IMG/VR virus record: IMGVR_UViG_3300028844_006010
Coordinates: 1-30,027 of that record
Strand: one strand, 5' to 3'
Source of the DNA: a virus
DNA: 30,027 nucleotides
Made by a program: the position numbers and the translations under genes. Below are positions 1 through 6,322 of this stretch, piece by piece. The number at the start of each line of letters is the position of its first letter. Positions within the stretch are counted from its first letter, which is position 1. Below the pieces are notes generated by a model. The model saw nothing but the letters and a program-made list of their open reading frames with translations, did no database searches and was not told the DNA's origin.

Positions 1-70
1 CCCCCAATCGTGGCCCATGTTGTTCGTTGCTAAGTACGCCACCACACGTCCGCACCACAACGGCTGAGTT

Positions 71-134
71 TTCGGTAAATGACTGGTATTACCCCGCAAA
101 ATGTCTTGACGGAAATGACTGAAATAACTATTCA
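71..134 (+). promoter_or_regulatory. Putative early promoter with two operator-like direct repeats
   Basis: A sigma70-like promoter is visible: TTGACG at 106-111, a 17-bp spacer, and TATTCA at 129-134, placing the start near 141, just before the Cro-like gene. Two near-identical direct repeats lie here: CGGTAAATGACTG at 73-85 and CGGAAATGACTG at 110-121. The second overlaps the -35 box and spacer, the usual position for a Cro or repressor operator. The promoter match is moderate and the operator role is inferred only from repeat position. Confidence 0.4.
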
Positions 135-152
135 GGATCTATGGAGACTGGC

Positions 153-416
153 ATGGATACGCGATCAGCGACAATCAAAGCTTTGGACCGCATCCAAGAG
201 CGGTACGGGATCGATACGGATTCAGGCATTGCTGACGTTCTGCAGACGTCACGTCAGGCCGTTTTTTACTGGCGCAAAGTAGGACGCGTTGGATCGCAGC
301 GCGTGCTTTTGGTTGAAGAGCACTCGGGCGTTTCGCGTCACCAACTAAGGCCCGATGTCTATGGGCCGCCTCCCGCGGAAAATCTGCCAAAGAGTAGCGC
401 TTTCGCAGCGGCGTAG
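153..416 (+). CDS. Cro/YdaS-like helix-turn-helix regulator
   Basis: An 87-aa DNA-binding protein likely to repress early or lysogeny genes in the cytoplasm. The N-terminal half has a helix-turn-helix pattern (IADVLQTSRQAVFYWRKVGRV) and the end of the domain carries GVSRHQLRPDVYG, the signature of the YdaS/Cro-like family in which the RHxLRPDIY motif closes the fold. The start at 153 is preferred over the in-frame ATG at 141 because GGAG at 143-146 sits 6 nt upstream of it. It is the first gene after a putative promoter with operator-like repeats, which fits a Cro that acts on its own promoter. The family call is fairly firm; its target is inferred. Confidence 0.75.
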   Translation: MDTRSATIKALDRIQERYGIDTDSGIADVLQTSRQAVFYWRKVGRVGSQRVLLVEEHSGVSRHQLRPDVYGPPPAENLPKSSAFAAA

Positions 417-431
417 TTGACTATTTTCGAA

Positions 432-447
432 GCCCGATCATTCGGGC
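432..447 (+). other. Short hairpin after the Cro-like gene
   Basis: GCCCGA (432-437), a 4-nt loop and TCGGGC (442-447) form a perfect 6-bp stem 16 nt after the stop codon of the Cro-like gene. There is no T-run behind it, so it is not a convincing intrinsic terminator; it could stabilise an mRNA end or be chance. Confidence 0.3.
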
Positions 448-545
448 GCGTTGTATCGCGTAACACGGCGCTGGCTGCGCGGGCAGTTTTGGGGGAGCGT
501 AATGCTAGCGCGCCGCGCCGTGTAATCTTTCAGAGCGGGGGGAAT

Positions 546-689
546 ATGAGACAGAATCCGCTGCTTACAGTGCAGCTATCCAGGTCTGCTGAGACTAGCC
601 ACACAAGCTCAGCTGACGAGCGCCTGATGGTGCTTTCCTCCCACTGGGGCCGGTCAGCAATGATCGGCCCTTCTTTGAGGGCAATCTGA
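546..689 (+). CDS. Short coupled protein, unknown
   Basis: A 47-aa candidate gene (MRQNPLLTVQLS...) whose function I do not recognise. Support comes from a run of six G at 537-542 three bases ahead of the ATG and from its stop, which overlaps the start of the GcrA-like gene as TGATG (687-691), so it could couple translation of that gene. The reading frame is open further upstream with only a TTG start at 417, which I reject because no ribosome-binding site precedes it. The sequence is polar, rich in Ser, Thr and Arg, with no visible domain. It may be a leader peptide instead of a functional protein. Confidence 0.4.
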   Translation: MRQNPLLTVQLSRSAETSHTSSADERLMVLSSHWGRSAMIGPSLRAI

Positions 690-1201
690 TGTCTTTTTGG
701 ACCGATGAAAGAACCGAGTTCTTGCGCAAGCATTGGGGCAAAGGCGTGTCAGCGTCCCAAATAGCTAATCGGCTAGGCGGAGGGTGCACAAAAAGCGCAG
801 TCATAGGCAAGGCGAATAGACTTGGCTTGAAAAGCTTGACGGGGCGTGAATTCAAACCAGGAGCCGGCCGCTCAGGTCACAGGAAGCCGCATCGAAAACC
901 AGTCGAACGCAGGCAGCCGATTACTCCAAGGTTTGTTTTTGAACCTTTGCCGCATACTCGTGAGTCTCACGTACCTTTCGATCAGCGAGTCAACAGCATA
1001 ATCGACATAGCTGATGATCAATGCCGCTACATTTTCGGCGATAGCAACGACGCGCATTTTTGTGACCGCAAGCAATTGCTTGGTCTGCCTTATTGTGCCG
1101 AGCATCAAGCGCTTTGCACGGTGCAAATTGAGCCAAGGCGGAAGCGGACGCGCTCATACGCATATCATTCCAATAAACTGCGGAGGCGCGTCTATGCCTA
1201 A
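689..1201 (+). CDS. gcrA-like: GcrA-family cell-cycle regulator homologue
   Basis: A 170-aa homologue of GcrA, the alphaproteobacterial sigma70 cofactor that activates promoters carrying CcrM-methylated GANTC sites. The N-terminal residues 1-48 read FWTDERTEFLRKHWGKG, then SASQIANRLGG and SAVIGKANRLGL, matching the GcrA DNA-binding helix-turn-helix. A basic linker follows (about 50-90). The C-terminal part (about 108-145) has CRYIFGD, then FCDRKQLLGLPYCAEH, matching the Cys/His-containing GcrA C-terminal segment that contacts RNA polymerase. GAGGG lies a few bases before the ATG. A phage copy may redirect host transcription or read the methylation state of phage DNA. The family call is strong; the phage role is inferred. 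Confidence 0.88.
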   Translation: MSFWTDERTEFLRKHWGKGVSASQIANRLGGGCTKSAVIGKANRLGLKSLTGREFKPGAGRSGHRKPHRKPVERRQPITPRFVFEPLPHTRESHVPFDQRVNSIIDIADDQCRYIFGDSNDAHFCDRKQLLGLPYCAEHQALCTVQIEPRRKRTRSYAYHSNKLRRRVYA

Positions 1202-1571
1202 TTTGATTAAATGGTTTTCGGCGAGCCCTGTAGCCGGAAAAGTCATCGCTGCCCCACAAGAGCCGATGCCCCGGCGGGTCGGCGATGACTTTGAATTTCC
1301 AGATGTGAAAATCAAAAAGGGTTTAGCTGACCCGCATGACTTTGCTGCCTGGCTTGTCGATGAAGGAGTCCAGACCGTTGAATCGTGTCCAGACCTTCAC
1401 GAGCTATGGACATCGTATTCGATGATACACGGCTACCAGTACGCTTCTAAGCTTAAAGTGACCTACCTGGTTTCGCGCTGTTGTTTCATTGAGAAATGGC
1501 GCGATCGGAGCGCCAACAACGCCACTAAATATCGTGTTCACCAATCTATCGAGCAGTCAAAAGCTGCATAA
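1194..1571 (+). CDS. Unknown 125-aa protein, possibly a winged-helix
   Basis: The start at 1194 is chosen because GGAGG at 1182-1186 precedes it by 7 nt; the frame is open further upstream inside the GcrA-like gene but without a good start. It overlaps the end of the GcrA-like gene by 8 nt. Residues 45-105 (DFAAWLVDEGVQTVES, then LHELWTSYSMIHGYQY) resemble the helical pattern of winged-helix domains found at the C-terminus of D5-type viral primases, a weak likeness. There is no membrane segment or signal peptide. A DNA-associated early protein is the most I can say. Confidence 0.6.
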   Translation: MPNLIKWFSASPVAGKVIAAPQEPMPRRVGDDFEFPDVKIKKGLADPHDFAAWLVDEGVQTVESCPDLHELWTSYSMIHGYQYASKLKVTYLVSRCCFIEKWRDRSANNATKYRVHQSIEQSKAA

Positions 1572-1575
1572 GTAA

Positions 1576-1606
1576 AAGCGCTGCCCAACCGCGTCAGGCA
1601 GCGCTT
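1576..1606 (+). terminator. Perfect 10-bp hairpin, possible weak terminator
   Basis: AAGCGCTGCC (1576-1585), an 11-nt loop and GGCAGCGCTT (1597-1606) form a perfect stem 5 nt after a stop codon. On the + strand no T-run follows. On the minus strand the stem is followed by TTTTACTT, so it fits an intrinsic terminator better for leftward transcripts. It marks the break between the regulator cluster and the replication operon. Confidence 0.4.
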
Positions 1607-1682
1607 GTGGAGTTAGTGAGTCACCTTTCAACGCGGGGCCGGACGGCCTCCGGCTGATCCCGCAAACCAATAGGGAAACCAA

Positions 1683-1889
1683 ATGGCGAAAGATCACACA
1701 ATACGGAACTACATAGGCGAGATCGCTGAATCCGTCAATCCCCGGCAAGATGCTGGGCCGTGGATGCACTTAAAAGATGCATCACGATCAGTGCTCAAGA
1801 GAGCCATTTTGCGGGGGTATTGCCACGGCGCTTTAAGCTTTGAGCAGACGCAAAGCCTCATTGATAAACTTGATTTGAATGAGGCTTGA
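1683..1889 (+). CDS. Small unknown protein before the replication initiator
   Basis: A 68-aa soluble protein beginning MAKDHTIRNYIGEIAES. AGGGA at 1672-1676 gives a good ribosome-binding site 6 nt before the start. The second half (SVLKRAILRGYCHGALSFEQTQSLIDKLDL) is predicted helical and could bind DNA or protein, but I recognise no family. The gene follows a 111-nt intergenic stretch holding a hairpin and ends 1 nt before the replication initiator start, so it is the first gene of the replication operon and probably works with it or sets its translation. Confidence 0.6.
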   Translation: MAKDHTIRNYIGEIAESVNPRQDAGPWMHLKDASRSVLKRAILRGYCHGALSFEQTQSLIDKLDLNEA

Positions 1890-1890
1890 G

Positions 1891-2882
1891 ATGATCGATC
1901 AAGAAACAAAATCTGCCGTGGATATTGCTGCCGACCGCTCCATCAAAGCCGGGCGCCTTTTGCTGGTTGAAAGGGCGCTCGCCAATGCCGTTTATGACGA
2001 TCGCCTTGATAGGGCAGATCTCCGCATTCTCGCGTGCATTTGCATGCTCATGCGAGATGACCACAAGGCGTTGTTTTCACGCGCCGCAATTGTCATGTAT
2101 TTGGGCTTGGCGCCCAAGACGGTTTCCAACCGACTCAGCAGATTGCGAGTGCTTGGCTACATCGTTTGCGAACCGATACCCGGCACGCAAAAACAGATCT
2201 TAGCTTTCGGCGATTCGGCTGTCCGATTGGGTGAAATCGAGGCCGCGATAACGGCCCACATCAGCAAAATTAGAGGCAATAACGTTCCTCCTATACAGGG
2301 AAGTCAGGACAATAATGTTCCCCCTATACAGGGAACTGGACAGGAAAACGTTCCCTCTATACGGGGAACAAACGTTCCCCCCATACAGGGAACTTCCCCG
2401 CCGGAAGGGAACATTAATCAAGAACGTTCCCCCCATACAGGGAAGTTCCCTGCGGAGGGGGAACAAACGTTCCCTCTATACGGGGAAGATCAAAAAAACG
2501 CACATATAGACTCTAAGACTCTAGATAAGAAGAAAGAGTCTAAGAAAGATTCTAGTCGCGCGCGCGGAACTCGACTTGAAGACGGCTGGAAGTTGCCGAA
2601 GTCGTGGGGTGAGTGGGCGTTAAACAATTTCCACGTCACGGCCGAAGAAGTTCGAAACGCTGCAGCGTCGTTTCGCGATCACTGCACTCGCAGTCTGGCG
2701 CGAAGGCGAAGAAGGTCGACTGGCATGCCACGTGGCGCAATTGGTGCCGAAATTCCATTCAGGGCTGGAAACGGCGGGCCAACGCCGAGTCGGATGCTGT
2801 TGACGCTTCACTTCTCGAAAAACAGAAAGATCCACGCAACGAAGACGGCTTGGTCGGTACGATGTGGGATCACGACGACTGA
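1891..2882 (+). CDS. Replication initiator (lambda O-like), reading frame broken near 2685
   Basis: The N-terminal part (about residues 40-95) is a winged helix-turn-helix: DRADLRILACICMLM, FSRAAIVMYLGLAPKTVSNRLSRLRVLGYI. The middle (about 132-200) repeats NVPPIQGT-type units because eight 20-bp iterons are translated there. The start at 1891 has GAGG at 1881-1884. The unshifted frame runs on to 3012, but its end is Arg-rich and shadow-like. The -1 frame encodes GAKAKKVDWHATWRNWCRN, typical of the C-terminus of such phage initiators, and stops at 2882 in a TGATG overlap with the next gene. A base is therefore probably missing near 2683-2692, or a frameshift occurs. By analogy with lambda O the protein would bind the iterons and load the helicase. 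The role is well supported; activity as sequenced is doubtful. Confidence 0.75.
2284..2488 (+). repeat. Eight-copy 20-bp iteron array (probable phage origin)
   Basis: Eight 20-bp units follow the pattern GTTCCC-YCYATACR-GGGAA(C/G), each with inverted GTTCCC/GGGAAC ends. They begin at 2284, 2317, 2350, 2374, 2393, 2426, 2445 and 2469. The copies at 2393 and 2445 keep the ends but differ in the centre and each shares one base with the preceding unit. Start-to-start spacings are 33, 33, 24, 19, 33, 19 and 24 nt, so the six good copies remain in one reading frame. The position in the middle of the initiator gene copies the plan of lambda ori inside gene O. Binding by the encoded winged-helix protein is inferred. 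Confidence 0.85.
2489..2560 (+). other. AT-rich, GANTC-clustered segment beside the iterons (candidate unwinding element)
   Basis: Directly after the last iteron comes a purine- and AT-rich tract with four GANTC sites in 44 bp: GACTC at 2509-2513 and 2517-2521, GAGTC at 2536-2540 and GATTC at 2548-2552. An inverted pair TAGACTCT/AGAGTCTA spans the middle. Iterons followed by an AT-rich tract is the order seen in lambda ori. GANTC is the CcrM target in alphaproteobacteria, so methylation could influence initiation. The unwinding role and the methylation link are inferences. Confidence 0.6.
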
Positions 2883-3478
2883 TGAGAAACCACAACGAAT
2901 TACTGGCCGAGAACAAGATCGTTCTGCAGGGCCAATGGAAGTTCGGAGGCGCACCGAATTATACGATCTGCCCGGAGTGTTCACCGCATCGCAAGCGGCA
3001 CAATCAGCGTAAACCGTGCTTAGGCGTAAAGCTCGATGAGTTGGGCATAAAATGGGCTTGTCACCACTGCGGCTGGTATGGTCATGCGTTTCTGAAATCG
3101 GGGAAAGAATATGCAGAATCAAACGGTTGGAATAACCGAACACCACGCCGAGTGGCTAGAGAACAGGGGGATCGACGTCGAGCTGGCGGCGAAGCACGGC
3201 GTGACGTCGAAACGAAACGGAATAGCGATTCCGTACCTGCACAACGGACAGAAAACTCACGACAAAGTCTTGCTGGCTCCACGCAAAGACCAGAAAGCGT
3301 ATTGCGAGCCGACAGGCGTGGATCAGTCGAACGTATGGAACATCGACAGCCTACAGGGGGAAGTCGATCCGAGGGCAGTGCTATACGTGACGGAAGGGGA
3401 GCTCGACGCACTCAGCGTTCTACAGGCGGGCGAGAGCTACGTGGTGAGCATGCCGTCAGGGGCCGCCAATACGATTGA
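2882..3478 (+). CDS. Primase zinc-finger domain, start of a frame-broken primase-helicase
   Basis: The first about 75 residues form a T7 gp4-type zinc-binding primase domain: C30xxC33 (TICPEC) and C60xxC63 (WACHHC), followed by GWYGHAF. Beyond codon 75 (about 3105) the frame turns into an Arg-rich shadow of the TOPRIM gene, so only 2882 to about 3110 is likely meaningful. Dropping one base from the GGGG or AAA run at 3100-3106 joins it smoothly to the TOPRIM frame at 3111, giving the usual zinc-finger/TOPRIM/helicase order. The start overlaps the stop of the initiator as TGATG. Alternatively the zinc finger is a separate small protein whose stop has been lost. Confidence 0.65.
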   Translation: MRNHNELLAENKIVLQGQWKFGGAPNYTICPECSPHRKRHNQRKPCLGVKLDELGIKWACHHCGWYGHAFLKSGKEYAESNGWNNRTPRRVAREQGDRRRAGGEARRDVETKRNSDSVPAQRTENSRQSLAGSTQRPESVLRADRRGSVERMEHRQPTGGSRSEGSAIRDGRGARRTQRSTGGRELRGEHAVRGRQYD

Positions 3479-4097
3479 GGGGTGCTTGTCGAAAGTTCGT
3501 CGCGTTTTCTGCGATGAGATCGAAGGTAAGTTCCATCTGCGCAAACGTTTCACGAAGTTCAAGCGCTTCTGCCTTTTGACCGATCGAGACGCGGATGGCG
3601 AAACGCTCCGCAAGGCACTCATCGAAGTTCTCGGCGAGAATTACTGCTTAGGTACGTTTTATCCAGATGGCTGCAAAGACGCCAACGATATCCTCAACCA
3701 TTATGGTGTTGAGGTTTTGTCGGGATTACTCGGCCAGGCCGCACCAATTGGGGAAGCTTGCATCATACCGTTTTCGCTTGCCCTCAAGATGCCAAGTCCG
3801 AAGCAGCTCAACCTCGGAATGCCCATACTTGACGGGCGGGGAATGCGATTTTCTGAGCCGTTTTTTGTGACCATTGGAGGTCCGGCCAACTCAGGAAAGT
3901 CAACGATTGCACAATGCATGCTGCTCAACTTATTGGCCAGCAACAGGCATCTGAAGGCATCGATTTTCCATGGTGAAGATAAACCCCAACACCGGGGACC
4001 CGCTTGTCCAAGAGCAGAGAAACGCTTGGATGGACGATGTTTTGAGCTTCATGAAGCCATACGGAGACCAGCTTCCGGAATTCGAGTGGCTGCTTGA
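3111..4097 (+). CDS. TOPRIM primase with helicase Walker A, frame-broken at the 3' end
   Basis: Makes RNA primers and forms the front of a ring helicase at the phage fork. TOPRIM motifs are all present: LYVTEGELDAL (acidic motif, about residue 91-101), LLTDRDADGE (DxD motif) and PDGCKDANDIL. A linker leads to the RecA-type Walker A, IGGPANSGKSTIAQ. After GEDKP (near 3985) the frame becomes a shadow to 4097, while the +1 frame continues the helicase. An extra C in CCCC (3984-3987) would explain the break. The ATG at 3111 has GGGGA upstream and could be a true internal start, as with the short form of T7 gp4, or simply the second piece of a broken gene. Confidence 0.75.
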   Translation: MQNQTVGITEHHAEWLENRGIDVELAAKHGVTSKRNGIAIPYLHNGQKTHDKVLLAPRKDQKAYCEPTGVDQSNVWNIDSLQGEVDPRAVLYVTEGELDALSVLQAGESYVVSMPSGAANTIEGCLSKVRRVFCDEIEGKFHLRKRFTKFKRFCLLTDRDADGETLRKALIEVLGENYCLGTFYPDGCKDANDILNHYGVEVLSGLLGQAAPIGEACIIPFSLALKMPSPKQLNLGMPILDGRGMRFSEPFFVTIGGPANSGKSTIAQCMLLNLLASNRHLKASIFHGEDKPQHRGPACPRAEKRLDGRCFELHEAIRRPASGIRVAA

Positions 4098-4530
4098 AAC
4101 GATCGAAGTTCACGCGCTCAACTTTGGTCGCCGCGTATTTATGATCGACCCATGGAATGAAATCATTCACCGCCGGGACATGCGAGGAAACCTTACGGAT
4201 CATATTGCGGAATGCATCGTTCGATTGAAGCGTCTGAGCGATCAGCTGGGCTTGATCATGATCGTCGTGCACCACATCAAAAAACCGTTCAACGCTAAAG
4301 ATCCGCCAACCATGTACGATCTCGCGGACTCTGCGCATTGGGCCAACAAATCCGATCAAGTTGTCATCGCTTGGCGACCACCAAGCATCAAATCGAAAAC
4401 TCTGTTCGAGCTAGCGAAGTCAAAAGATTTCGAACTGTTCGGATCTCCGTTCCGGTCATGGGTCAATCTCGACACCAAAAAGTTTGAACTGTACGAGGTC
4501 GACGCGCCGGAAGGTTACGAGAATATTTGA
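3970..4530 (+). CDS. RecA/DnaB-type helicase C-terminal part of the primase-helicase
   Basis: This 186-aa frame completes the helicase. It shows Walker B (RRVFMIDPWNEI, about residue 54-65), a sensor segment IVVHHIKKP, and LADSAHWANKSDQVVIAWR, the pattern of Twinkle/T7 gp4-like phage helicases. It has no Walker A of its own and no convincing ribosome-binding site before 3970, so it is the continuation of the gene at 3111 shifted by one base near 3984-3997. The stretch between the two halves is short, so a small deletion may accompany the frame break. If the break is real the helicase is inactive; if it is a sequence error the complete gene is 2882-4530. Confidence 0.75.
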   Translation: MVKINPNTGDPLVQEQRNAWMDDVLSFMKPYGDQLPEFEWLLETIEVHALNFGRRVFMIDPWNEIIHRRDMRGNLTDHIAECIVRLKRLSDQLGLIMIVVHHIKKPFNAKDPPTMYDLADSAHWANKSDQVVIAWRPPSIKSKTLFELAKSKDFELFGSPFRSWVNLDTKKFELYEVDAPEGYENI

Positions 4531-4542
4531 GGTAATCTCGCC

Positions 4543-6063
4543 ATGAGCAACGAAACAAGCAAAGCTGAACTGACCATAGGGGTCGATGCCAGCAACTCCG
4601 TTCGAGTCGGCGTGTCTGATATTCGAATTTTATGCCTGGAAGATCTGCGCAAGGAAATTTGCCCAACGTCAAGTTTGGATGGGTTTAAGAAAGCGCTCAC
4701 AAGCAAGAATGTCGATTTAATCGAGGCTCACTTCAACGGTGAGGCAGGGCCTGTCCGGGAGTTGGGAGCAAGGTTCGACTTGATTGTGTCTGTGCTGCGC
4801 GGAAGTCATGACAAGAAAATCCGGCCACACGCCGACAGCTTGTCCGCCGCCTATTTCTCGTTCCAAGAAGATCAGCGCCAGATGACCGAGTCACCGCTCG
4901 AATTCTACATGAATCAGCCCGTTGCTGATAAGCCTAAGCCGGAAGGCGAAGTTGTCGGAATCGATTTTGAGGCATCGAACATTCGTCGCGAGATGCACGA
5001 AGGCAAGCTGCACTATTCAATCATCGACTTCGTGGAGATGCTGGGCGTTAGCGACCTTCCAAAACGCTACTGGTCAGACCTCAAGAAGAAGCTTGAAACA
5101 GAAGAAGAATTCCAACCGTACGATAATATCGTACAGTTGAAGTTGACCGCTCCTGACGGAAAACAGCGCGAAACCGACTGCTGCTCACAAGAAACCTTGC
5201 TGCGGATTGTCCAGTCGATCAACTCCAACCATCCCAACGTTCAGGCGGCCAAGGCGTGGTTAGCAAAAGCGGGTGATGAAAAGATTGAAAGCGCGAAGGC
5301 GGTGCAGGTTGTGTCAAGCCGCCCAGCTTCAGTGGAGTCGGCTGTTGATCTTCTACGCGAGGCCATTGAAGCAGAAGCCGCGTCAAAATTCGAAGAGCAA
5401 ATCGGCGGGCGCATTGAGGAAATGAGGCAGTTTATCGAACAGCCTTTTATTGATCGGCTGTCGGAAATTGAAAACGAAAGAAGTATTGAGCGCGCGGCTG
5501 CGGCCGGTCATCTCCGCTCGCTGCAAGGCAAAATGAATGCAGGGCTTAACAACATCATCTCAGCAGTACAAAGCGGTGACGCTGCGCTACTTGATCAGGA
5601 ATTTGACGAAGATTGGGATTGCCGAGCTGAGTTAAAGCATTTCCGTCCAATCCCCCTGACCGATGTCATGCTTGGCCTTGGCTTTAAGACCAAGATCGAC
5701 GGCGATGCATTTTTGAAAGCGACCTCGAAGGTCGCGGAACTGATGCCGCTGCCGGACGGCGTAAAGCCAAAAAGCCAGTCAGAGCATCGATTTCAAGCGC
5801 TGATTGATCGCAAGTTTTTAGAGTTTTACACCAAAAGCACCGAGGTGATGGTCCCGGCTAGAGGTCGCTCAATGCTCTTCAAACGAGCGGCGTATCAGGG
5901 TGGCTCATACGATCGCCGCCCGCAAGGCGAACGCGAAAGAATGATTAATATAGTATGCGGGCGAACATCCGGAGATATCATCGAGTGTCGACAAGCCTAC
6001 CACGAATGCAGAGCTCCTATAGGGACCGGCTTCTCTGCTCCAATTAAACCATTGCTGCATTAG
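4543..6063 (+). CDS. Large BRO/DinD-like domain protein
   Basis: A 506-aa protein starting after GAGG at 4529-4532. Residues about 138-250 resemble the BRO-N/DinD-type domain of phage antirepressors: a YSIIDFVEMLGVSD segment, then RYWSDLKKKL, IVQLKLTAPDGKQRETD, and LLRIVQSI with AWLAKAGDEKIE. Those domains bind DNA and often relieve repression. Here it is embedded in unusual flanks: about 135 unrecognised N-terminal residues, a charged, probably coiled-coil stretch (about 265-345), and about 130 C-terminal residues of no known family. Its position behind the replication genes fits an early regulator or replication accessory protein. The domain match is moderate; the function is inferred. Confidence 0.65.
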   Translation: MSNETSKAELTIGVDASNSVRVGVSDIRILCLEDLRKEICPTSSLDGFKKALTSKNVDLIEAHFNGEAGPVRELGARFDLIVSVLRGSHDKKIRPHADSLSAAYFSFQEDQRQMTESPLEFYMNQPVADKPKPEGEVVGIDFEASNIRREMHEGKLHYSIIDFVEMLGVSDLPKRYWSDLKKKLETEEEFQPYDNIVQLKLTAPDGKQRETDCCSQETLLRIVQSINSNHPNVQAAKAWLAKAGDEKIESAKAVQVVSSRPASVESAVDLLREAIEAEAASKFEEQIGGRIEEMRQFIEQPFIDRLSEIENERSIERAAAAGHLRSLQGKMNAGLNNIISAVQSGDAALLDQEFDEDWDCRAELKHFRPIPLTDVMLGLGFKTKIDGDAFLKATSKVAELMPLPDGVKPKSQSEHRFQALIDRKFLEFYTKSTEVMVPARGRSMLFKRAAYQGGSYDRRPQGERERMINIVCGRTSGDIIECRQAYHECRAPIGTGFSAPIKPLLH

Positions 6064-6072
6064 GGGGAACAA

Positions 6073-6288
6073 ATGCACAAAATCGAACGGCAGGTCACAG
6101 ATCCAATATGCCCCTCAATAAGCTTACCAACAGCCACGAGGTTTGAGGTAGTGACGTTTGAAGCGATCGGCGTTTACGTTGAGGGGCGTTGTCCTCATTG
6201 CAGCGCGCAAACGTCGGCCAATGGCAGTGACGGGGTCGGAGTTTGCGCACAGCATGGATTTGTAAATTTGCCAGAGGTGAAATCTTGA
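6073..6288 (+). CDS. Small possible zinc-ribbon protein
   Basis: A 71-aa protein with GGGGG a few bases ahead of the ATG. Residues about 40-60 contain CPHC and then CAQH, a CxxC...CxxH arrangement that could bind zinc, within a mostly beta-type sequence (RFEVVTFEAIGVYVEG). There is no membrane segment. It follows the BRO-like gene by 9 nt in the same operon. I know no named family; a structural zinc ribbon is inferred from the cysteine spacing. Confidence 0.6.
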   Translation: MHKIERQVTDPICPSISLPTATRFEVVTFEAIGVYVEGRCPHCSAQTSANGSDGVGVCAQHGFVNLPEVKS

Positions 6289-6322
6289 TTGACCTGTTCT
6301 GGTCATGTCGAGAGGAACAAAG

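Noticed and set aside
1-18. Minus-strand gene starting at 18 and leaving the window on the left (possible repressor)
   Set aside because: Only six codons are visible and no ribosome-binding site precedes it.
79-282. Open + frame of 67 aa across the promoter and the Cro-like gene
   Set aside because: No ribosome-binding site, and it overlaps a well-supported gene in another frame.
2284-2488. The repeat array as a CRISPR
   Set aside because: Repeats have inverted ends, lie inside a coding frame, are spaced 19-33 nt start to start with almost no spacer, and no cas gene is near.
2650-4020. Programmed frameshifting as the cause of the replication-gene breaks
   Set aside because: No X-XXY-YYZ heptamer in phase is seen at any of the three places, in contrast to the clear one at 24247; plain indels explain them better.
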